Assembly: GCF_026196735.1 (NCBI RefSeq)
Contig: NZ_JAPHUF010000012.1
Span: 186,001-250,000 of the forward strand
DNA length: 64,000 bases
Source of the DNA: Sulfurimonas sp.
GTDB lineage: Bacteria > Campylobacterota > Campylobacteria > Campylobacterales > Sulfurimonadaceae
Direction: 5' to 3'
This document shows positions 1-10,400 of this stretch, piece after piece (position 1 is the stretch's first letter; every line of letters begins with the position of its first letter). Made by a program: the position numbers and the translations under genes. The notes beneath the pieces are model-generated. The model searched no databases and was not told the origin of the DNA. It saw only the letters and a list, made by a program, of their open reading frames with translations.

Positions 1-531
1 ATTGCTTCAAAAAAGCTTCTGTATAGTGTAGGTAAAAGAGGTGTAGAAGATGCGGAGTTTAACTACCCTACAAATGTTGCAGTAGATCAAAGAAACGGAA
101 ATATTGTAATTGTTGATACGCAAAACTTTCGAGTGCAGATTTTTGATAAAGATGGAAAATTTATAAGAAAGTTTGGAAATGTAGGTAACAAACCCGGAAC
201 CTTTGCTAGACCAAAAGGTGTCGGTATCGACAGTGATGGTAATATTTATGTAGCTGACAGTGCATTTAATAATGTTCAGATATTTAATGAAAATGGAACT
301 GCACTACTTATGTTTTTTGGCGGTGGAGGTTATGGTCCAACTCAGTTTCGCTTAATTACGGGAATATATATAGATGAGAATGACAAGATGATAATTGCTG
401 ATGGCTTTAGCGGAAGAGTACAAACCTTTCAATACATTAGTGATAAATGGATAAAAAACAACCCTCAAAAGTATAATGAAATAACCGCTCCACCAGAGAC
501 AAAAGCGGATAATAAAATAGAAAAAAAATAA
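1..531 (+). CDS. NHL-repeat beta-propeller protein (5' truncated)
   Basis: The reading frame is open from base 1, so the N-terminus lies outside the window. The visible part holds at least three NHL-type blades of the form 'P-x-G-V-x-I-D-x-x-G-N-I-Y-V-A-D', followed by a short charged Lys-rich tail. It is clearly related to the complete NHL protein at 3760-4770; both share a blade with 'FNN-(I/V)-QIFN'. NHL propellers usually serve as protein- or ligand-binding scaffolds. The partner is unknown, but the setting beside an isomerase, an outer-membrane barrel and a multiheme cytochrome suggests an envelope role in that assembly. The PpiC gene starts 11 bp after its stop, so the two are probably co-transcribed. 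An export signal cannot be checked because the start is missing. Confidence 0.85.
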   Translation: MASKKLLYSVGKRGVEDAEFNYPTNVAVDQRNGNIVIVDTQNFRVQIFDKDGKFIRKFGNVGNKPGTFARPKGVGIDSDGNIYVADSAFNNVQIFNENGTALLMFFGGGGYGPTQFRLITGIYIDENDKMIIADGFSGRVQTFQYISDKWIKNNPQKYNEITAPPETKADNKIEKK

Positions 532-541
532 GGTGTAAGTT

Positions 542-1474
542 TTGAATAAAATATTTTTAATAGCTGTTTTGGGTATATTTTTATACGCAGATAAGGTACT
601 TTTACCCGAGTCAACGGTCGCAGTTGTCAACGGCACTGCTATTTCAATAGATGAGAGAGACAAAGAGGTTGGAAAGCTGCTTCCAAAAGCATATTTTCAC
701 TCAACCGTAAATGATAAAAAACTTAAAGATTTACAAGAAAAAGCACTGGAATCACTGATTGAAAAAACACTGTTTTATTCATATGCAATTTCAAAAAACA
801 TAACAACAAGCGAGAGTGAAATAGATGATGTTATGACGAAACTAGCAGTAACCTACGGCTCTAAGAAAAACTTAGAAAATGCAATAAAGAAACTTGGATT
901 TACAAAAGAGACTTTTAGAGAGGTTGTTAAAAAAGATGAGACTCTAAAGAAACTTTACAAAAAAGAGATAAAGTATGATATTAGTGAAGATGAGTTAAAA
1001 GATTATTATGAAAAAAATATGTACAAGTTTAAAGAGCCTGAAAAAATAAGAGTTAGACTGATACATGTTAGAAATAATCCTGAGGATCCAGAAGGTAAAA
1101 GTAAAGCCAAAAAAAGAATTGATGAAGCGATGGCTGAGATAAAAAAAGGAACTCCCTTTGGAGATGTAGCGGCAAAATACTCTACCGCTATGAGCCGAAT
1201 TAAAGGCGGAGATATGGGATTTCTTCACAGAGGAAGATTAGATATGGCGGTTGAAGAGGTTGCTTTTGCTATGGAAATTGGGCAAGTAAGTGAGATAATT
1301 GAACAAGACATAGGCTATTTTATAGTAAAAGTAGAAAATAAAAAGAAGCAAAATCAGTTATCTTTTGAAAAGGTCAAAAAAGGGCTAAAAAGAGATTTGA
1401 AAAATAAAGAAGAAGATAAACGAAAAGCTGCACTGCTTGAAAAGTTAATGGCAACTGCGGTGATTATAAAGTAA
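542..1474 (+). CDS. Parvulin-type peptidyl-prolyl cis-trans isomerase (PpiC/SurA-like)
   Basis: The 310-residue product begins at a TTG codon and has a hydrophobic N-terminal export segment (residues about 3-16). An alpha-helical, SurA_N-like chaperone region covers about 25-160. A parvulin domain covers about 168-265, with the hallmark 'GGDMGFLHRGRLD' stretch near residue 220 and 'IGYFIVKVE' at its end. Proteins of this build assist folding of periplasmic and outer-membrane proteins. Its place between an NHL protein and a 755-residue barrel suggests it serves the folding of that barrel or of the cytochromes; this is inferred. The next gene starts 4 bp after its stop. Family assignment is firm, the client is not known. 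Confidence 0.88.
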   Translation: MNKIFLIAVLGIFLYADKVLLPESTVAVVNGTAISIDERDKEVGKLLPKAYFHSTVNDKKLKDLQEKALESLIEKTLFYSYAISKNITTSESEIDDVMTKLAVTYGSKKNLENAIKKLGFTKETFREVVKKDETLKKLYKKEIKYDISEDELKDYYEKNMYKFKEPEKIRVRLIHVRNNPEDPEGKSKAKKRIDEAMAEIKKGTPFGDVAAKYSTAMSRIKGGDMGFLHRGRLDMAVEEVAFAMEIGQVSEIIEQDIGYFIVKVENKKKQNQLSFEKVKKGLKRDLKNKEEDKRKAALLEKLMATAVIIK

Positions 1475-1478
1475 AAAA

Positions 1479-3746
1479 TTGAAAATAAAAATTGTAACAA
1501 TTGCTATACTTAGCAGTATCCTTTCATGGAGTGCTATAAAATTTGTTACTACTTCTGATGAGCCCGGTATAAGCAGGACTAAAGTTTTAAGCAATATAGA
1601 TACACTAAAAAGCAGTGTATCAACAAAAGAAAATGTAGAATATATCTTTAAAGATGAAAATTTGTCAAACGAAATAGATATTGGCAAAATTGAGACAAGT
1701 TTTGGTGCAGAGAGTGTTGATAGTGTTGAGTCGAACAACAATATAAAAAAACTTGATGTAGCTATAAACAATACTGAAGCTTCACCGATACTCAAGGCTT
1801 TAGCAAGCCTGCCCAATGATGCACCGCCCAATACAAGCAATGCTGTTATTTTGGCTTCAAGCCAAACTCCTTTGTATGCAGACTCTCCTCCTGTAGGTAG
1901 AGATATACTTCCTGCGACTTATTCTGCTGGTGATAATAATCAAGAAAATTCTAAAGATAGTGTCTTGGACTCAATTGTTCAGGGAGTCTCATCGGTGGCT
2001 AACTTTGTAAGTTCTGGCATGGGAATTAAATCAAGGTATCCAGATAAGGGCTTTTATGGAAGTTTAAATTTTTTATATGTCCAAGATGATTATACAAATA
2101 GTACAAGAAAAAATTCAAAAGAGAACTTTACACAGGAGTATAAACTCGGCTACAAGGGTAATATCTACAGCCCGCGTTTGCTTGAATATACGCTAGAGGG
2201 TCTGTTTAGGTTTGACACAGAGGAGCTTAAAACAAACGAAGATACATCCAAACAGAAAACTACCGGTAAAGACTATAAAGTTTATCTCAATTTTATTAAA
2301 GAAACAAAAACTCCTTTTACTATATATGCTAACAAAACACAAAGACCGGTAAATACGGTATATAGTGCCTACTCAACAAACTATGAGTATGAAACAAGCG
2401 GTGAAGGGATAACCGGTTCTTTAAATTTTGAGCCGTTTATGGTTACCTATGGAGCTACAACAACAAAAACAGTTGCGGAGTTTAGTGATAGAATGCAAGA
2501 CTCTCAAACTACAACATACAATAGTTCATTTCGTTATAGTGAAAAAAAACATAATGTACAAGCAAATTATTCACACTCTGTATTGGAAAATGAACAAAAC
2601 TATCTTAATGGCGAAATTATAAGTGTTAATCAAGTAAAAGATAGATTTGCAATATCTCATGACTGGAAAGCTATTGAAGATTTAAGTGTTGTCTCTACCG
2701 CATCATATGAAAATGATGATTTTTATCTAAGAGAGACTATTGATGCCGGAGTAAATCTAAGCTACAGACCAAAAGATGCCGACTACAACACTTATTTGTC
2801 GTTTTTAGCAACAACAATGGAGTATGGAGATTCGACAGGAGATGAAAAAAGTGTTTTTGATTCATTAAATATTAATCAAGGCTTTACCTATAAGCTGACT
2901 CCGAGTATTACTTTAACAGAGTCTGCTATGGCGTACATATATGATACCACGACCTCAAAAGGTAGCAATACATATATTAACCTAGACGCTAGACATAATT
3001 ATGAAACTACAATATTTTCGGATGTTCCTTTTACTCTTGTAAGTAGTGTGGGTGTTCAAAGAAACGATTCTGTAATAAAAACTATCTTAGATGCAAACTC
3101 AACAACAACTAAAACAAGCACGGATAGATATAACCTTAACCTTACCGCGAGAGGGAGAAAAAGTTTCCCTTCTATTAACTCAAATCTAAATGTGGATGGT
3201 AGTTACTATCACTATTTGTACTCTACAAAAAGAGAAGAGCAGAGATATAACTTCGGGTTTTATTTTATATCAAAGATTTTTAATATTGTAAATAATAATA
3301 TCACAGCAAGATATAGCCAAACAGATATTCTCTCAGAGCCGACATTATCAATGCCCGCAGAAAGAAGCAGCAACTCAAAGACAAGTATAACGGATACTAT
3401 AGATTTTCATTACAGACTCGGTGTAAGAGGACGAATTGGATTTAAAATCGGAGCAGAGTATATAAATACAAAAACCGATAGCGCAACGGATAGTAATGTT
3501 AATCCAAGAGCAGAGATGAATATGAACTATAGATTTTTCAGCAGATGGATGTTTGACGCTTCTGCAAGAGTGAGTGAGGCATACAACACTCTTGAGCATT
3601 CAGGAAGTGCAAATTTGACATTTAGAGCAGGAAAAACCTCTTTTTTAATGGGATATCAGTATAATAAGAGTGAGATAGAGAGTGTTTTAAATACAATACG
3701 AAATGATCGTTCAATTTTTAAAATACAATTAACGCGAACATTCTAA
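1479..3746 (+). CDS. Large outer-membrane beta-barrel protein
   Basis: The 755-residue product starts at TTG. It has a hydrophobic signal segment at about residues 4-20, a low-complexity Ser/Asn-rich linker to about 190, then about 560 residues of alternating polar/hydrophobic, aromatic-rich strands. The C-terminus is 'FKIQLTRTF', ending in the Phe typical of proteins inserted by the BAM machinery. I do not recognise a named family. Size and strand pattern would allow a barrel of more than 20 strands, as in the porins of porin-cytochrome conduits. The neighbours (PpiC isomerase, NHL propellers, 692-residue multiheme cytochrome) fit such a conduit. No heme motif lies in this protein itself. 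Function is inferred from context only. Confidence 0.75.
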   Translation: MKIKIVTIAILSSILSWSAIKFVTTSDEPGISRTKVLSNIDTLKSSVSTKENVEYIFKDENLSNEIDIGKIETSFGAESVDSVESNNNIKKLDVAINNTEASPILKALASLPNDAPPNTSNAVILASSQTPLYADSPPVGRDILPATYSAGDNNQENSKDSVLDSIVQGVSSVANFVSSGMGIKSRYPDKGFYGSLNFLYVQDDYTNSTRKNSKENFTQEYKLGYKGNIYSPRLLEYTLEGLFRFDTEELKTNEDTSKQKTTGKDYKVYLNFIKETKTPFTIYANKTQRPVNTVYSAYSTNYEYETSGEGITGSLNFEPFMVTYGATTTKTVAEFSDRMQDSQTTTYNSSFRYSEKKHNVQANYSHSVLENEQNYLNGEIISVNQVKDRFAISHDWKAIEDLSVVSTASYENDDFYLRETIDAGVNLSYRPKDADYNTYLSFLATTMEYGDSTGDEKSVFDSLNINQGFTYKLTPSITLTESAMAYIYDTTTSKGSNTYINLDARHNYETTIFSDVPFTLVSSVGVQRNDSVIKTILDANSTTTKTSTDRYNLNLTARGRKSFPSINSNLNVDGSYYHYLYSTKREEQRYNFGFYFISKIFNIVNNNITARYSQTDILSEPTLSMPAERSSNSKTSITDTIDFHYRLGVRGRIGFKIGAEYINTKTDSATDSNVNPRAEMNMNYRFFSRWMFDASARVSEAYNTLEHSGSANLTFRAGKTSFLMGYQYNKSEIESVLNTIRNDRSIFKIQLTRTF

Positions 3747-3759
3747 AGGGAGGAGAGAG

Positions 3760-4770
3760 ATGAAAAAGTTTTTATATGTGCTTGTTTTTATAGTGGGCGT
3801 CGATGCTTTTCATGCTGCACAAAAAGCAAAATTGGTATGGCCACCACCACCTGATGAAGCTAAGATAGAGTATGTATCTTCTGTTCATAACTCTAATGAT
3901 TTAGGGATAAAAAAAAGTTTTTTCTCAAAAGCTTTTGATTTTCTCTTTGGAGAAGAGGAGAGAAGTCTTCGAGCTCCCTTTGGTGTTCATGCTCATGATG
4001 AGAGAGTTTATACTACTGATATATCTACAAAATCACTCTATATATTTGATAAAAAAGAAAACGAGATGATTACGATTAGAGGTTCTGAAAAAGAGCAGTT
4101 TTTATATCCCATTGATGTTACGGCTGACGAAGATGAAAATATTTATATCTCAGACTCTGTAAGAGCAAAAATATATGTTTTTGAAGAAGATGGAGATTAC
4201 CTACGCACTATAGCACCAAAAATGATGCAAAGACCTGTTGGAATTGCAATAAGTCCAGATAAAAAACTCTATATCGTAGATGCACTTTTAAGCCAGATAC
4301 ATGTAACATCTCTAAAGGGTGACTATTTAGGCTCTATCGGTAAAAAAGGCTTAGGTGACGGAGAGTTTAACAGACCTACTTTTATGGATATCGGGGATGA
4401 TGGAAAGCTTTATGTGTCAGACTCTATGAATCATCGTGTGCAGATACTTAGCAGTGACGGAAGCTTTATAGACAAATTTGGTAAGCTAGGACAAGAGATA
4501 GGGAGTTTCGGAAGCCCTAGAGGTATCTCGATAGATTCTCACAACAACATCTATGTAAGTGATACGATGTTTAACAACATACAGATATTTAATCAAAATA
4601 AAGAGTTATTGATGGTGCTTGGTCATTATGGAAACAAAAGAGGAGAGTTTGCCCTAGCAGAAGATATCTCAATAACAAAAGACAATATGATATATGTTAC
4701 GGATACTAATAATAACCGTATTCAAGTCTTTAAGCTTATTAACTCAGCACAGACAAGGAGTTCAAAATGA
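3760..4770 (+). CDS. Six-bladed NHL beta-propeller protein, exported
   Basis: The 336-residue product starts at ATG behind a strong ribosome-binding site (GGGAGGAGAGAG). Residues 1-19 form a signal peptide. A short 'LVWPPPPDEAKIEYV' segment follows, then six NHL blades from about residue 70 to 330, each with a 'D-x-x-x-x-(I/L)-Y-(I/V)-(S/T)-D' core. It is a paralogue of the partial gene at 1-531. The first codon of the following multiheme cytochrome overlaps its stop (ATGA), which implies translational coupling and perhaps a stoichiometric complex. NHL-repeat proteins recur next to multiheme cytochromes in metal-reducing bacteria, but their biochemical role there is unknown. Confidence 0.87.
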   Translation: MKKFLYVLVFIVGVDAFHAAQKAKLVWPPPPDEAKIEYVSSVHNSNDLGIKKSFFSKAFDFLFGEEERSLRAPFGVHAHDERVYTTDISTKSLYIFDKKENEMITIRGSEKEQFLYPIDVTADEDENIYISDSVRAKIYVFEEDGDYLRTIAPKMMQRPVGIAISPDKKLYIVDALLSQIHVTSLKGDYLGSIGKKGLGDGEFNRPTFMDIGDDGKLYVSDSMNHRVQILSSDGSFIDKFGKLGQEIGSFGSPRGISIDSHNNIYVSDTMFNNIQIFNQNKELLMVLGHYGNKRGEFALAEDISITKDNMIYVTDTNNNRIQVFKLINSAQTRSSK

Positions 4771-6845
4771 AATCTTTAATACTTACTTTATCAGTTTTTT
4801 TGTTTTTTTCAACTATTGAGTTGACAGCTTCGATAGTCAATACAAAACATAACCTCTCAGTAACAAGTACGGCAGGAACCATAAAAGCTACAAGCGAGAC
4901 AGAAGTTTGCGTTTTTTGTCACATACCGCACTTCTCACAGTCTGTTGGAAAGCCGCTTTGGAACAGAAGTATGCCCACAACAGAGTATGTTATGTATGAT
5001 AGTGATTATTTAAGACGAATGGGTTATCCTGCTATTGCCTCCGATCTTGGTTCGGCAAATGATACCCCCGGTGCACTCTCTCGTCAATGTCTTAGTTGTC
5101 ATGATGGAACGATTGCCGTAGGTGCAGTCTCTAAGCTTAGACGAGATTATGACGGCTCTTCAACCATAGATATGAGCGGCGATGCTCCCGATGGCACTAT
5201 TCCCGATACTGCAACTGGATTTATTGGAGCAGACCTCTCAAATCACCATCCGGTAGGAATTATTTATGATCCGACAGTAAGTAAAACATTCGGTAATGGC
5301 GGAATTCGTGGTATGGAGTTAAAAGCTGTGCCGGATAGTTCTGTAAAACTTTATGAGTATGCGGGATATAGTGGAAAATATGTAGAGTGTTCATCATGTC
5401 ATGATCCGCATAAAGATAATAGTAAGTTTTTACATGTAGATTCTGGAGCAAATCATGCGCAAAACTTTGTAAATACATGTACAGCATGTCATGAAAAAAC
5501 AAATTGGGTAGGAAGTGTACATCAAAGTCCTCCGGGTAGTCCAACATATACCGATGCAGATCTTATTGCAAAGTATGGAACAGGTGCCGTAGGAGAGCTT
5601 GGATGTGTAAATTGTCATGTACCTCACAATGGAGAGGGTGTTGGATACCTAAACAGACAAGTTAACGAGCAGACATGTTTTCAAGGAGCAGCTTCTACTG
5701 AGGGTGGTGCTGCTTGTCACGGTGTAGGCGGAGCAAAAGATATAAAAACTATTTTAAGCAGAACATATACACACCCTGTTTTAGCAGAGGACAATCTTCC
5801 CGGAACTCAGCATACAAATCTAGATACGCTTTATGGAACCGGTGTAGTCGGTGATCCTGCCGGCATAAACAAGGGCATGTCTTGGACTGATAATAAGCAT
5901 GCCGTTTGTATGGATTGTCACAATCCGCATCAAGCACAAGCCGGTACACATATAGTTGATGGTTCATGGTATGGTCAGCCTGGAGGATCTACAAATCTTG
6001 TCTCTAATGTACTTAAAGGAGTCTCAGGAGTTGAGCCGACATGGCCTGCAGAGTGGACACAGCCTGATACATTTACAACAATGGAGTCTTCGGAGAAAGA
6101 GTACCAAATCTGCTTTAAGTGTCACTCATATTGGGGGATGGGTCTTGTAGCTGATAAATATGCTCCTTCAACTTATACTTCAGCAGGCGGTACTTTACTT
6201 ACAGATGTGGCGTGGGAGATGAATATAAACAATAAATCGGGACATCCTGTTGTCATAAATCAGACTGCTCGTTCAGGCTCATACGCTCCAAAAGAGTTGC
6301 ACTCAAGTCAGTTATTGACCCCTTGGACAGAAAATCCGGGACTCAATAGTATGTACTGCTCGGATTGTCACGGAGCGGATAATGAGCTTGGTGGTGACCC
6401 AAAAGGACCACATGGCTCAAACCTAAAGTATATTTTAAAAGGAGTAAATCATCAGTGGCCGCATAAGTCAGACAATGTAACGCTTTATACAATGGATGAT
6501 ATTGGAACAGCGGGAGATAGTGACCTATTTTGCAAAAACTGTCATGATGTAGCTCATCCTCACGATAAGTGGAGAAATCAAATGGCTAATAAAGGTTATG
6601 CCTGTGTAGAGTGCCATGTTGTAGTTCCTCACGGCTCACCTGTCTCAAGATTGATGGGATATTACACATTTCCTGAGCCATATAACTACAACGGAAATAT
6701 GCTTAAAATGACAGGATGGAAGAAAAAAGCGTATGATCCAAATGATGTAGGTACTAGGACAAATGCATACTCTCCGGGCTGTGGCGGCGGTGGTATGTGT
6801 CATAATTCAAATGCCGGCGGTTATGACCTTAATGTGATGCCGTAG
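4767..6845 (+). CDS. Multiheme cytochrome c, 10 CXXCH plus two atypical heme motifs
   Basis: The 692-residue product has a signal peptide (about residues 1-21) and ten standard CXXCH sites whose first Cys are at 48, 108, 208, 238, 280, 381, 449, 531, 589 and 613. Two widely spaced variants are also visible: CX12CH starting at Cys304 and CX5CH starting at Cys672. Several sites have the 'CXXCHxPH' form of the doubled-CXXCH cytochrome family. The N-terminal third matches the layout of the separate tetraheme protein at 50720-51412. A role in periplasmic or cell-surface electron transfer is expected. The gene is embedded between an NHL protein and CcsBA, so it was probably acquired and is expressed with its maturation machinery. 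Whether the atypical sites bind heme is unknown. Confidence 0.9.
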   Translation: MKSLILTLSVFLFFSTIELTASIVNTKHNLSVTSTAGTIKATSETEVCVFCHIPHFSQSVGKPLWNRSMPTTEYVMYDSDYLRRMGYPAIASDLGSANDTPGALSRQCLSCHDGTIAVGAVSKLRRDYDGSSTIDMSGDAPDGTIPDTATGFIGADLSNHHPVGIIYDPTVSKTFGNGGIRGMELKAVPDSSVKLYEYAGYSGKYVECSSCHDPHKDNSKFLHVDSGANHAQNFVNTCTACHEKTNWVGSVHQSPPGSPTYTDADLIAKYGTGAVGELGCVNCHVPHNGEGVGYLNRQVNEQTCFQGAASTEGGAACHGVGGAKDIKTILSRTYTHPVLAEDNLPGTQHTNLDTLYGTGVVGDPAGINKGMSWTDNKHAVCMDCHNPHQAQAGTHIVDGSWYGQPGGSTNLVSNVLKGVSGVEPTWPAEWTQPDTFTTMESSEKEYQICFKCHSYWGMGLVADKYAPSTYTSAGGTLLTDVAWEMNINNKSGHPVVINQTARSGSYAPKELHSSQLLTPWTENPGLNSMYCSDCHGADNELGGDPKGPHGSNLKYILKGVNHQWPHKSDNVTLYTMDDIGTAGDSDLFCKNCHDVAHPHDKWRNQMANKGYACVECHVVVPHGSPVSRLMGYYTFPEPYNYNGNMLKMTGWKKKAYDPNDVGTRTNAYSPGCGGGGMCHNSNAGGYDLNVMP

Positions 6846-6854
6846 GTATAAAGA

Positions 6855-7391
6855 ATGAGACTTTTTTTATTGATATTATTTTTAGTACAGCTTTGTGTAG
6901 CCAGCACAAATGTAAATGATGACAAGCGCATAAAGGATGCGCTGTTAAAATATAACTACGGAATCATAAAGATGACAAAAAGCGGCAATACAAAACTTCT
7001 AAAAAATATGCTTCCTAAAGAGCTTTATTTGAAGTTAATGGTTTGGGCAGACTCTTGGAAATTTAGCAACCTTGCAATGGTGGCTCAAATAAACGATTTA
7101 AGATTCTCTCCGATAGCCTACAGTGAGAACAATGCTACTATAAGAACTATGGAGAACTGGACATTTGGGTATGCAGATTTAGTCAAAAAAGATTATGCGC
7201 TTGAGCCTATGACGATATTTTACAAGATGAAATATACACTTAAAAAACATCACGGTCAGTGGATGATAGTCGCTGTTGAAAACCTTCAAGAAGAAGTTTT
7301 TACAGAACAAAATAATGATAAAGTAGATGTTGAAGTAAAAAAAGATGAACCTAAAGAGAGTGTCGCACAAGAAAAAAAAGAGACACATTAA
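6855..7391 (+). CDS. Exported protein of unknown function
   Basis: This is a 178-residue protein with a clear signal peptide (residues 1-16, 'LFLLILFLVQLCVAS'). A compact alpha/beta segment of about 120 residues ends in 'KKHHGQWMIVAVENL', and the tail (about 145-178) is rich in Lys and Glu. The helix-then-strand pattern with a terminal 'W-x-I' strand is reminiscent of NTF2-like folds, but I cannot assign a family. It starts 9 bp after the multiheme cytochrome stop and precedes CcsBA by 95 bp, so it probably belongs to the same operon and may be an accessory to cytochrome assembly. That role is inferred from position only. Confidence 0.75.
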   Translation: MRLFLLILFLVQLCVASTNVNDDKRIKDALLKYNYGIIKMTKSGNTKLLKNMLPKELYLKLMVWADSWKFSNLAMVAQINDLRFSPIAYSENNATIRTMENWTFGYADLVKKDYALEPMTIFYKMKYTLKKHHGQWMIVAVENLQEEVFTEQNNDKVDVEVKKDEPKESVAQEKKETH

Positions 7392-7448
7392 CCGTTGTGT
7401 AACAACTCTGTGATAGACTTTTTACATCATAAGAGTATTATAAACTAT

Positions 7449-7454
7449 TATAAT
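7449..7454 (+). promoter_or_regulatory. Possible -10 element upstream of ccsBA
   Basis: The hexamer TATAAT lies 33 bp before the ccsBA start in the 95-bp gap after the 178-residue exported protein gene. No convincing -35 is visible, which is common in Campylobacterota. It suggests ccsBA can be transcribed separately from the upstream conduit genes. Confidence 0.4.
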
Positions 7455-7486
7455 ACGATGTAATATTTAAAATTTTAAGGAAAAGT

Positions 7487-10400
7487 ATGACATATATTAA
7501 AAAAGTGTGGTCATTTTTGATTTCAATGAAATTGATGGCTGTTCTAGTTCTACTATTTGGAGCAGCAAGCGGTATAGGAACATTCATAGAAAATGATTAC
7601 GGCGTAAATACATCTTGGGCTGTTATATATGCAAGTAGATGGTTTGAAGTAATACAGGTGCTACTTGGAATAAGTATCTTGGGAAATATTTTTAAATATA
7701 AAATGATTCAGAAAAAAAAGATTCCAGTTCTTATATTTCACTTGGGGTTTATAGTGATTCTGCTAGGTGCAGGTATAACTCGTTACTGGGGTTATGAAGG
7801 TGTCATGAGTATCCGCGAAGGTACAACTGAGCACCGCATGTTATCGTCTGATGCATTTTTACAGATAGAGGCAAAAAAAGGCTCTAAAGAGTTTGTCAAA
7901 CATAAAGTTGTTTATGTCTCCGAGCTAGGGGGAAGAAACTTTAGCGAGAGTTTAGATATTGATGACAAAGAACTAGAAGTAAGCTATAAAGGATTTATAG
8001 CAAAAGCAGTAAAAACCGTTGTCAAAGATCCAAAGGGAAAACCTATTGCAGGACTTGTGATAATGACACCTCAAGGACCTGAGAAGTATTTTATAAGCAG
8101 TAAAGAGTCGTTTGATGTAGGTCCGCTTGCTGTATTTTTTGATAAAGATGTCACTGTAAATAAACCTGCTATTCGTCTTATGAGTGATGGTGATAAAATA
8201 TCTTTTGTGTCTAATGTTGATATCGGATGGACAAAAATGAGTGATAGGACAGAGGGTGTTTACCAAGCGGGAGTAAAGTATCCGTTTAATGCAGGAGAGC
8301 TCTATAATGTTAGAGGTGTTCAGATGGTCGCAAAAGAGGTTTATGATAGAGGTAGGGTTAAGGTTGTTGATGCAGATGAGTATCATAAAACTGCAAAACA
8401 GGATCTAAATACGGACAAGAACCCTCTCTCTGCTCTTGTGGTAGATGTAACATACAACGGAGAAACACGCGAAGTTGCTATGATGGGAAAAGGTAAGCGA
8501 TATCAAGGCTTTGAAGAGATATTGAAAATGGATGATATAGAGTTAAAACTTGAGTGGGGTGCAAAGATTTTAAAACTTCCGTTTTCTCTTAAGCTAAATG
8601 ATTTTGTAATGCTAAAGTATCCAGGTTCAATGAGTCCATCTTCGTATGAGAGTTATATTACTCTTTTAGATCCTAAAAACAACATTAAAGAGGATCATAA
8701 GATTTTTATGAACAATGTACTTGACTATGGTGGATTTTTATTTTTTCAATCATCTTACGACAAAGATGAGAAGGGAACCGTACTATCTGTAAATCATGAT
8801 CCGGGAAAATGGCCTACTTATTTAGGGTATTTGATGCTTGGAATAGGAATGTTTTTAAACCTTTTAAATCCAAACAGCTATTTTGGAAAACTTGCTCGCA
8901 TAAAATATGAATACAAGGCTTCAGTTGTTGCAGCATTTGTAGTTTTTGCAACATTTTTTGGCACGCAATCGCTTGAGGCATCAGTTACCGATGTTGATCA
9001 TATAAAACATATTGATGCAGGGCATGCAAAACACTACGGAACTCTGCTTGTTCAGAGTCGTGACGGCAGGATTAAGCCTATTGATACAATGAGTATGGAG
9101 TATCTAAACAAAATTACCGGTAAAAGTAGTATGTTTGGACTCAACCATAATCAGATACTTTTAGGGATGGCGTCAAATCCGGATGCTTGGAAAGAGGTGG
9201 AGATGATTAAAATCTTCCACCCTAAATTAAAAAAAGTACTTGGAATAAAAGAGTCAAAAGATAGCTTTGCATATAGTAAAGTTTTTGATAAGTATGGCAA
9301 CTATATTTTAGGACCAATAGCAGAAGAGGCTCTAAGAAAACGCCCGGGAGAGAGAGGTACATACGAAAAAGAGGTTATTAAAGTAGATGAGAGAGTAAAT
9401 GTTGCTTATATGGTGTATTCAGGGCGATTTATGACTATCTTCCCATTAAAAGGAGACCAGAGCAACAAGTGGTACTATCCACAAGAAGCAATGGAAACCT
9501 TTCCTGGTGATATTGCAAATGAAGTTTTAGCTCTTTTAAGAAGCAACTCTTTAGGACTTTCTTATGGGCTGCAAAGTGGCAACTGGAGCGATGCAAACAA
9601 AGCAATAGATGATATAAAAGCATATCAGGCTAAGATAAATCCGGATATAATAGCAGATGATATGCTTATAAAAGCAGAACTGTTATACAATAAACTAAAA
9701 CTCTTTGAGAGACTATATCCTGTTTATCTGTTATCAGGTCTTCTTTTGCTTGTGCTGATTTTTGTACGATTAGCAAAACCTACTTTGGATTTAAAGAGAG
9801 TTGTGCGCGTGATTCTTGTGATTTTTGCAGTTGCATTTGTTGTGCATACATTTAACCTTGGACTTAGATGGTATATTGCAGGACATGCACCGTGGAGTAA
9901 CGGATATGAGGCGATGCTTTATATCTCATGGAGTATAATTTTAGCGGGTATCTTATTTGCACGCTCATCAGAACTTGCAGTTGCAACTACAGGTATCTTT
10001 TCCGGGATAACACTCTTTGTAGCACATTTAAGCTGGCTTGATCCTCAGATTACGACTTTGGCGCCGGTACTTAAATCATACTGGCTGACCATACATGTAT
10101 CTGTCATTACAGCTAGTTATGGGTTCCTTGGGCTTAGTACGCTGCTTGGCTTTATATCGCTGATATTTTATATCATGCTTTCAAAAGAGAGCACAAGAGA
10201 ACAAATCAGCATTAATATTATGGAATCTGCTCGAATAAGTCAAATGTCAATGATTGTAGGACTCTCTCTTCTTACGCTTGGAAACTTTATCGGAGGCGTT
10301 TGGGCAAATGAGTCGTGGGGAAGATACTGGGGATGGGACCCTAAAGAGACATGGACAATAGTTACGATAGCTGTTTATGTTTTTGCAACGCATTTGCGTT

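Noticed and set aside
352-663. Minus-strand open frame of 103 codons
   Set aside because: It lies antisense across the NHL gene end and the PpiC start, has no ribosome-binding site or recognisable domain, and is best explained as a shadow.
7394-7411. TGTG half-sites before ccsBA considered as a third copy of the ATCACA/TGTGAT operator
   Set aside because: The two half-sites are 13 bp apart rather than 11 and only one matches the full motif.
7973-8386. Minus-strand frame of 137 codons inside ccsBA
   Set aside because: It sits fully antisense to a strongly conserved ResB domain and has no start signal or homology features.
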